Below are positions 57,246 through 64,000 of a stretch of DNA of 64,000 nt, one piece after another. The notes beneath the pieces are model-generated. The model ran no database searches, was not told the origin of the DNA, and saw nothing but the letters and a program-made list of their open reading frames with translations. The DNA lies in contig JAQGEQ010000107.1 in NCBI GenBank assembly GCA_034620365.1, positions 124,001 to 188,000 of the forward strand. The letters are read 5' to 3'. How positions within the stretch are numbered: the stretch's first letter is position 1; every line of letters begins with the position of its first letter. The position numbers and the translations under genes were made by a program. The stretch is from Pegea sp. RAD2-039. Lineage: Eukaryota > Chordata > Thaliacea > Salpida > Salpidae.

Positions 57246-58245
57246 ATGTTTCTATCTATATCAAAGTCTTACATCCTTCTATAATAACAATATAATAATC
57301 ATCATTTCTTTATCATCCGACTTTTCTCAATGTCACAGCACTTTTTATCCACTTTTGAACTTTTGACTTTTCAAACAATTAAATAAAATAAGAATAAAAA
57401 GGATTTCTGTTTAAACTTTTCACTTTAAAATTTTTTATTTATAAAAGTCGGTTTCTTTTAAATTATCATAAATATCTACTCTAGATAACATTTTTATTAT
57501 ATTTTTGGAAATTTCAAAAAGACTAATTTCTAATTGTTCAATTGATTGTATCTTTAAAATTTAATCAAAATGTGTTATATTAATGTTACAATTGTAGTTT
57601 AGTTCTTATCTATTTAATATAATAATTAGGAAGCATGATAATTATCTAATCATTAGTTAAAACTAGTTGAGTTGATATTATAACAAAAATGATTATTGAA
57701 GCTTTTAAACAACGTTTTGATTAAAAAAAACAAGAAAATTTTTTAGTAATTGAAGTCATCCACTGAATGTTTAAAGTTAACAGTAAAAAGTGATTACTTC
57801 AAGTAGTTTGTAATCTGTAAAAACTACCATCTTCTACTGTATAATTTCATTTTAATATTTAAACATTTGAGTTTAAGCTTTCTGTCTAGAAATATTTACT
57901 ACAGAGTAACTTGACCAAGAAACAATTTTGATTTTTCAAATGATTTTATTTAGTAAGAAATGTTACTTTGTAAAATTTGTGATTAAATTTTAATCCTAAT
58001 CTTTCTGATTTTATCTCTTAAAGTTAATTAGGCTTGAACTTCGACAACGTTTGCTATTAGTGAAAATATTTAATTATTCCTTCTGTAGAAATCGATCTAT
58101 TTGTTACATTAGTTTTTCTTTTTGTATTAATATTTTAGTTTTCAAAAATTGCCTTATATTAATTGCAGATTAAATATTCTTTTTCATTTACTTTTAATAA
58201 ATTTTTAAAAAAGTTTGTTCGTGTTTTTTTTTTCATTTCTAATAA
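57246..58245. other. CTLD-2 3' flank, third copy
   Basis: Aligns with 34.69-35.76 kb and 42.97-43.97 kb. AT-rich, no gene seen. Confidence 0.5.
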
Positions 58246-58249
58246 CTTT

Positions 58250-59965
58250 TTCAAATTATGATTATACTGAATTTGAATCATTTGTTCTTCAGTTCTGCAG
58301 ATGATTGATGTCAGTGAAACTAGTCTGTAGTTAAGGCATTGTTTGTGGGACCCTTTTTATGAATAGGAGAAATGATAGTGTAATAGCTTTCTTCTAAATT
58401 AATGGAACTCTTCCTCGCTTCAGAATGATGTTACAGAATAGCGATAAATTATAGAGTATTTATTATATACAAAGCAGGCATGTGATCTTGATTGGTGGAA
58501 ACTGATGTTATTAAAGAAAAAATAGCCTCAGATACAATATCGGCTGATATCTTAAGATATACCATCCAGGAGACATTGGTAAGAATGTCGGAGTAGGAAA
58601 GAGAACGAGTTTTGCCATCATCGATTAAAAAACCATTAAATTGACTGTTTAGCAATTCAGCTTCATGCTCTGGTTCCATCACGAGCTGGATGATGTTGTC
58701 AAGTAAAGGAGGTAATTGAGATCTCGCCTTAAGCTTGTGATTTAGTAAGCCAAAAATCATTTTCAAAGTAAAGTAAGGTAAGTGAAAATAAATCTCCACT
58801 TCCTCTTCCTAAATTTAAATTAGAAACATATTTCTTGTAAACTATACAGAGATCTTTGTACTGAGATTTGATGGAAGGGTCTGTTTTACTTTGTTTGTTT
58901 AGGAGTTTTTTAAATGTCGTAAATTCCTTAAATATCTGGGCAAATGTGGTTTCATATTGATTGTAAAATAAATATGATTTTTTCGATTGAATCCTTAACA
59001 AAATTACTAATCCTTGTATAAATAGTATTTATGTCTTCGGAAGAGTTAAAAACAGAAATCCAGTCAACGCTTGATAGAAACATGTTTATACCATTATAAT
59101 TTTCACGACCAAAATTCCACTTGTTTAAAATTATAACTTCCATAGGAAAAATTTGATGGAGCTTGAATTCAATTATGTTGTGGTTGCATGTCGGTGCAGA
59201 AGGTTTGTTTTTGATTGACATACAACATTTTCTCAAGATTTGATGTGATGAGAAGATCCAAAGTATTACCACTAACTTGGGTCGGAAAAGTAACTATCTG
59301 AAACAGGTTATTGGCATCGAGGAAGCTTACAAAGGCATGACTTGGAATGGCTGAGTTACTATTGTCGCAATTATTGTCGTAATCCAAGTTAAACGATTTT
59401 CCAATAAATGCTAAATTTTGTTATTTCAATCAATTTTACTGAAATTAAAATCCTGCAAAATATATAATTCAGGCCACACAACACTATTAGAAACATTCAA
59501 TAAGGCCTTAACGGTAACCTCAATATTAACTTTAGAGGGTGGTTCGTAGGTACCTATAAAACGAGATAATTTGGACTTTCAGTAATGAAAAGCATAAGCG
59601 ATAATCTCAAACCCAGGAAGATTAATGGGATCGATCTGAATTGTAGAGATCATGGGTGCATGCAATGTTTTGTAAATTACGCAAATACCGCCGCCTCTAT
59701 CATACAGTCTGTCGCAACGCAAAACACGAAAAAGATTACTGTCAACCAGGAAAGAATCAGGATAAAACAGTTTCAACTAAATTAATGTAATAAAAACAAA
59801 TATTAAATGTTGAGAATGCAAAAGAGCTTTTAATTGGAAAATTTTGTTAATAATTGACCGTGTGTTGAAGAACATACCTAATGTAATAGAGGAATTATAG
59901 TTTTAACGGTAGTGAGATTTAATGATAGGCTTTTGTAAATTGATATCTAGGGCTGAAAGAATAGG
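58250..59965 (-). mobile_element. CR1/L2-like LINE fragment (APE endonuclease to first RT motif)
   Basis: Minus strand, 5' to 3': NTRSIINKIFQLKALLHSQH, PDSFLVDSNLFRVLRCDRLY then RGGGICVIYK (APE endonuclease), FLDANNLFQIVTFPTQVSGN with LDLLITSN, a long linker, and at 58.3 kb LNYRLVSLTSI, the first RT block. Breaks are several. The RT core, 3' UTR and tail are missing, so the left end is a rearrangement point. It abuts the inverted duplication near 59975-59985. Confidence 0.8.
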
Positions 59966-61029
59966 ATTTACAATTGTGTGAAAGAGAATATAATATATAT
60001 AATATACAAATCACTTACAAAAATAACTTTATCAAAACTTAAAAGCACTAATTCAAATAGAATAGAACTTATAACTTATTTAAATAAAATACAGAAAATA
60101 CTCTTATTTTAATTTTTTTTTTTAAAAACCTGAACTTTTATTAACTTAAATAAACATTAAAATTTACAACTTTCCTCACTGCTATTATGTTTTTAAAGTA
60201 GTTATTCGTTTTGATCAGAATTTGTTTTTTAAATTTGAAAAATATTTTTATTTTGTTGCTTTTATAAAACCTAAGAAAGTTTGTTTACATAGTCAAAGAA
60301 TTTCATCTCCACATTATTTATTTATATTTGATAATTGTTTAAACTTTTCTTATATTAGCAGTTTCTTTTTCAACCTTAAGTCTGATTTATTTTCAATATT
60401 TTGTTTATGTTATTCAATGATTTCTTTATTTAGGATGAATTTGGTAAATAGCAGTAGTTATTCTATAATTTTATTTTTATTTTATTAATTTTTCTCATAA
60501 GTATTACACAAAAGTATAGTTTTGGCTCAAACAACAATTTTTTTTTTAAAAAGCTATTAAAAAAGAGATTTTTTTATTTAGAAAGAAAGAAATTGTTTTT
60601 TGTATATTTTGAATAATCGATTTTAATTCAAATATGAACCATACCATTTATATTTATAAAAAGTCAAAACTAGTTTTTTAAAGTTAGAATTGTTTTTCAA
60701 GGTTTTAAGATAAACAAAAATAGTTTATTTACAACGAGGTTTAAAAGTTATTAAGTTGTACTTTAAGCTTGACAACAACTTCTTATGTATTAGACTGTAA
60801 ATTTCTTATTTAAAAGTTGCTGCTTTAATGATTTTTAGAAAACTAACTAAATGAAATAATCTGTATTTAGCTATTATAAAATTTTTTAAAATGTTATTTT
60901 TAGCTTAATGTTTTACTTTTTTAAACTAATAAACTTAAGGATGTTTTACTTAAATGTTTAGAAAATTTTTATTATTAGAAACTTAGAAAAGTATATTTAA
61001 AATAAAGTTTAATTTTTGTTAATAAACTT

Positions 61030-61499
61030 ATGTCACTAGATTTTAACTGTCTAACAAGATGTTTTTCTTCACTATTATTTAGAAAAGAACCTGCAATAAT
61101 GCCCTTAAGAAATATTGTCAAAATATTTAATGTTGAAAAACTAGATTTCATTAGATACCTTACTAGTGGTGAACCTCCAGTAAAAGTACATACACCCAAA
61201 ACCATTGGTAAGATAATTCAAGTCAAGTTACTATATCATAAGTTGATGCATGCCTAAGTATGCTTGGTTACAAACCAACAAGGTGAATATGGATGTTGTG
61301 GTTGTTGTAAAGATCTCAATTATATTCTTTCACATGTTAGTTTATGTAAGGATTGTAATAGTTGTAATGAATACTTTTGTTTTTTTATAAAACATTTGTT
61401 GAATCATTATAATAACTGTGATAGAATTAATTGCTTTTTTTGTAAGCCTTGTGAAAACGGTCAAAAATGTTTAAATTGTTCATTGGTGGTTTCTGTTGA
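61030..61499 (+). pseudogene. TAZ1 zinc-finger pseudogene (inverted copy of 28384-28854)
   Basis: Nearly identical to the intact gene over 470 bp, including all zinc-site residues. It has TAA at 61255-61257 where the intact copy reads CAA (LMHAQVC), and one A fewer near 61465 that changes the end after ENGQK. The rest of the finger (NQQGEYGCCG onward) remains open. Probably a young pseudogene. An AATAAA follows at about 61592. Confidence 0.7.
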
Positions 61500-63079
61500 A
61501 TTCTTCATCCTAAAATGTTGTACATTTAGGAGAAATGTTATTATGGTTAAAACTGAGATGTTGTAATTGTGTGCATCTTTTTATAAAAAAATAAATTTTC
61601 AATCACAAAATGTTTCTTGTTGCTTCTATTTTTACATTTTGAGTTGTACAAATTCCTATTTAGATTTTTTTATAAAACTTATAATAGGGTCTACCATATA
61701 GTTTATTGCATACTTCTGTTAATTTAGATCTACAAAATTTAAAAATTAAACAGCTTAAAAAGTCTCTAATATTTTTAAGTATTATTAAATGAAAAATTAT
61801 AATCAGAATTATTAAAGAGGGGTTATCTGTATAAGTACAAAAAATTACTTCTGAAGTAAAATTAAAACTTTTTATCTTAAAAGATTTTAAACGTGAAAAT
61901 TACCTCATTTCTAAGAACAAACTAAATAAAAAACATTCTTATCAAGTAGATCAGCATGTTTTAAAACAGTTAAATAAGAATTTGGAAAATATTTTTTTAT
62001 TTACTTTAAGATATTTAATTTTGATCCTAAATAATCTTAAAATTGATCAACAAAATTAAATTTAGTTAAACTTACTTGGCTACAAAAACAATCTGTAATT
62101 ACAGAAGCATAATGAACAATAAAATACTTCATCAACATCATAATGTTTAATCAAAATTAATGTTTAAGGAAAAAGAATTATGATTTATCAATAACTTTTT
62201 AAAAGTTTTGAATAAGTTTACTTTTATTAGCAAAAACACATTTTTTGTTATTTGATATAATCTTTGAACTTTAAGCATTAAAATATGTTTATGAGTTTTT
62301 TGTTGTTTTAGGTTTTAGTTTATTACAGTATTATAAAAACTTCAAAATAAGATTAATAATGAGTTTATTTTGAATTTCTTCTTTGATTTTTTTTAGAGAA
62401 ACACATTTGAAATATAGAATACTATTAAGTTATTAATTAAATATTAAATTTTCTTATACTTTTAGCTAATTATATAATTATGTATAAAAATATTTAATAC
62501 TTGGATAACTTAAACTTAAAAGATAAATTAGGGTTTTCACACTACTTATTCATAAATTTAAACCCTGAAAATAAACTGCTTTGTAGAAATGTTTATTTGA
62601 ATTTAGAGTTTCTTTAATTTGAAAGTTCATTCATCGTTAACATTTAGAATGAACATTCTAAAAATACAAAATTCCAACTTTTTTATATTTAACTTTAAAT
62701 ACTTTGCTACAAATATTTCAAGTTTCAATAAATCAAGTTATCACATCATCAGACAATAGATTTATTGTTCCTATTTTGTCAATTATTTTTCGAGCTAATT
62801 AAATAATTAAAATTTATAAACAACTAAATTCAATTAAAAATTTTTTTTAATTAAGTTAAATATTTTATACTTTAAATTAACTTTTTGTAGAAAGACTCAA
62901 TCATTAAATAAATCAGTTTATGAACCAAATAATTTAAAATCTTTTTTTATTATATGATCAGTACATAGAAATTCTTGAGAAAATATTTATTATTTAATCT
63001 TCACCTTCTATATGAAAAACTGTCCTTGCGACTTCATTATAATCAGTAAATCACTATTCTCAAATCAAAGTTCCATGTT

Positions 63080-63976
63080 TTAAAGTATATTTATTCCTTC
63101 TTCATGGCCTTCAACTGTTTCAGGTCTCTCAGCTGCTATAGGTTCTTCAATCGCTTCACGCTTTCCCAGGACATCATCTATTCGTTCATAAGTGTTTTCT
63201 ACGTCAGCAATCACTTCACATGTTTTGTTGATGACTTCTTCACTTGCTTTTAATACATCACCAACTCTTTCACTTTCTCCTTCAATTACGTCATCAGCTA
63301 CATCATAAATGAATTCATCAGCGTCAGCATAAACTACGTCATCAACAGTTGTTTCCGGAAGTTCAATATTGTCACTTGTTATTTTTTGCTTCTTCTTTGA
63401 AAAGGTCATCTTCAAAATTAAACAGCAAATAATTACAAGTAGCACAAACATAGCCACAAGAAGCCCAACAGTTGAACTACAAAATTCTTCTACAGGCAAG
63501 TTTGAGATTTCTGTTGATGTAGATGATAAAGTAGTTGTTTGTTCAGCTGCACTATTCTTCAAACATAAAAATGGATGTCTAGATTTACCTACAGGTAGCT
63601 CCGGAATTGGAAACAGCTGATTAGCAGGAGGATGAAGATTAATCTCCTCACATTTGCTTTCTGGCAAATTCCACTTTAAAAATAATAAGCTTTCATCAAA
63701 TTTGCTCCCATCTTCCCAAATGTAGTTTCCATTTTCACAATTTATTCCAATTCGCCAGAATATTTCTTTCCTCGCAACCAGATGTCCACTTTCATCAAAA
63801 CAATCAACCAATTTATCTGATACTTCATCAACTACTGACTGATTATGGAGTGGAATCAACATTCCATCATTTCTTTCACAATACTCAACTGCTTCAGATT
63901 TAGTTTTGAAATCATCAACAACCTCAATGACTCCAATACTGGAGTTAAAAAGCTTTTTGCATTTAGCCTGAGACAT
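63080..63976 (-). CDS. CTLD-1 receptor, inverted copy (298 aa)
   Basis: ATG at 63974-63976 on the minus strand (MSQAKCKKLF). Uninterrupted frame: constant N-terminal half, variable half of HPPANQL type (EINLHPPANQLFPIPELPVG), PFLCLKN, Thr/Ser stalk, TM (MFVLLVIICCLILKMTF), KKKQK and acidic tail. It keeps the invariant W of NYIWEDG that is a stop in its twin at 37605. In the tail the usual YEEI is YERI, and the end is EGINIL with the terminal YN motif lost, as in the twin. It is the intact member of this ectodomain type. Its 5' flank is cut by the window end. Confidence 0.8.
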   Translation of the reverse strand: MSQAKCKKLFNSSIGVIEVVDDFKTKSEAVEYCERNDGMLIPLHNQSVVDEVSDKLVDCFDESGHLVARKEIFWRIGINCENGNYIWEDGSKFDESLLFLKWNLPESKCEEINLHPPANQLFPIPELPVGKSRHPFLCLKNSAAEQTTTLSSTSTEISNLPVEEFCSSTVGLLVAMFVLLVIICCLILKMTFSKKKQKITSDNIELPETTVDDVVYADADEFIYDVADDVIEGESERVGDVLKASEEVINKTCEVIADVENTYERIDDVLGKREAIEEPIAAERPETVEGHEEGINIL

Positions 63977-64000
63977 TTTATCAAAGAAACAAAAGTACTA

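Larger units (their letters stand above)
59985..64000 (-). repeat. Inverted segmental copy of the CTLD-1/TAZ segment
   Basis: Reading the minus strand from 64000 down gives the A-type flank, CTLD-1 gene, spacer, TAZ pseudogene and spacer, the same order as 25.4-29.87 kb. The CTLD-1 gene and 3' spacer are closest to 37.6-40.25 kb (same HPPANQL type), but this copy retains the TAZ interval that the 37.6 kb copy lost. The inverted copy continues beyond the window. Confidence 0.82.

Noticed and set aside
60222-60488. Hydrophobic 88-codon plus-strand frame
   Set aside because: It lies in the AT-rich spacer of the inverted duplication, and I saw no matching frame in the homologous spacers at 29.4-29.7 and 39.7-40.0 kb. 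It is probably a chance frame in T-rich sequence.
1-64000. Retroviral, LTR, Polinton or toxin fossils; CRISPR; rRNA
   Set aside because: No LTR pairs, protease/integrase or capsid-like frames, spaced short repeats or rRNA stretches were recognised. The reverse-transcriptase pieces are all LINE-type (APE endonuclease, CR1/L2-like ends).

Overview
The window is from a very AT-rich invertebrate metazoan. Evidence: spliced genes with phase-1 introns, an adhesion-type GPCR, peritrophin-A (CBM14) chitin-binding exons, a CBP/p300-type TAZ zinc finger, C-type-lectin-like (CTLD) receptors, CR1/L2-like LINE fragments and a tRNA-Val-derived SINE. I cannot name the phylum; tunicates, cnidarians and crustaceans all remain possible. 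No viral or LTR-type fossil was recognised.

Layout. (1) 1-2.84 kb: last four exons of an adhesion GPCR (seven-helix part and C-tail), plus strand. (2) 3.3-3.9 kb: LINE 3' end (minus) and a tRNA-Val-like SINE head. (3) 6.1-26.3 kb: plus-strand tandem array of intronless CTLD-TM-tail genes (here 'CTLD-1'): seven long copies at 6127, 8915, 11658, 15658, 18418, 22414 and 25422, and two 5'-half pseudogenes at 13974 and 20731. It grew by a ~6.76 kb tandem duplication of a three-copy block. (4) 26.5-44.8 kb: segmentally duplicated and rearranged: a stand-alone TAZ1 gene (minus, 28.4 kb), LINE ORF1-like PHD-finger relics (30.0, 41.0 kb), two genes of a second CTLD subfamily ('CTLD-2', 31015 and 42102), a CTLD-2 copy with the lectin part deleted (34.3 kb), a CTLD-1 pseudogene (37.6 kb) and LINE fragments. 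(5) 44.8-56.1 kb: a CBM14 repeat gene with signal-peptide exon and nine two-exon chitin-binding domains on a ~1.13 kb period, preceded by a decayed CBM14 exon pair. (6) 56.1-64 kb: CTLD-2 pseudogene, LINE EN-RT fragment (minus), then an inverted copy of the TAZ/CTLD-1 segment (TAZ pseudogene 61.0 kb; CTLD-1 gene 63.98-63.08 kb, minus).

The most interesting system is the CTLD array. Each member has a nearly constant N-terminal ~60 residues, a strongly variable second half of the lectin-like fold, a Ser/Thr-rich stalk, one TM helix, and an acidic cytoplasmic tail with a conserved YEEI (Src-family SH2 consensus) and, in some members, a terminal YNM/YNL tyrosine motif that has been lost repeatedly. 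With tandem copies, mosaic exchange and pseudogenes, it looks like a lineage-specific activating/inhibitory receptor cluster of the innate-immune or self/non-self type. The function is inference. No signal peptide is visible in these reading frames; a conserved acceptor-like AG just upstream of each ATG suggests an unseen 5' exon or a trans-spliced leader.
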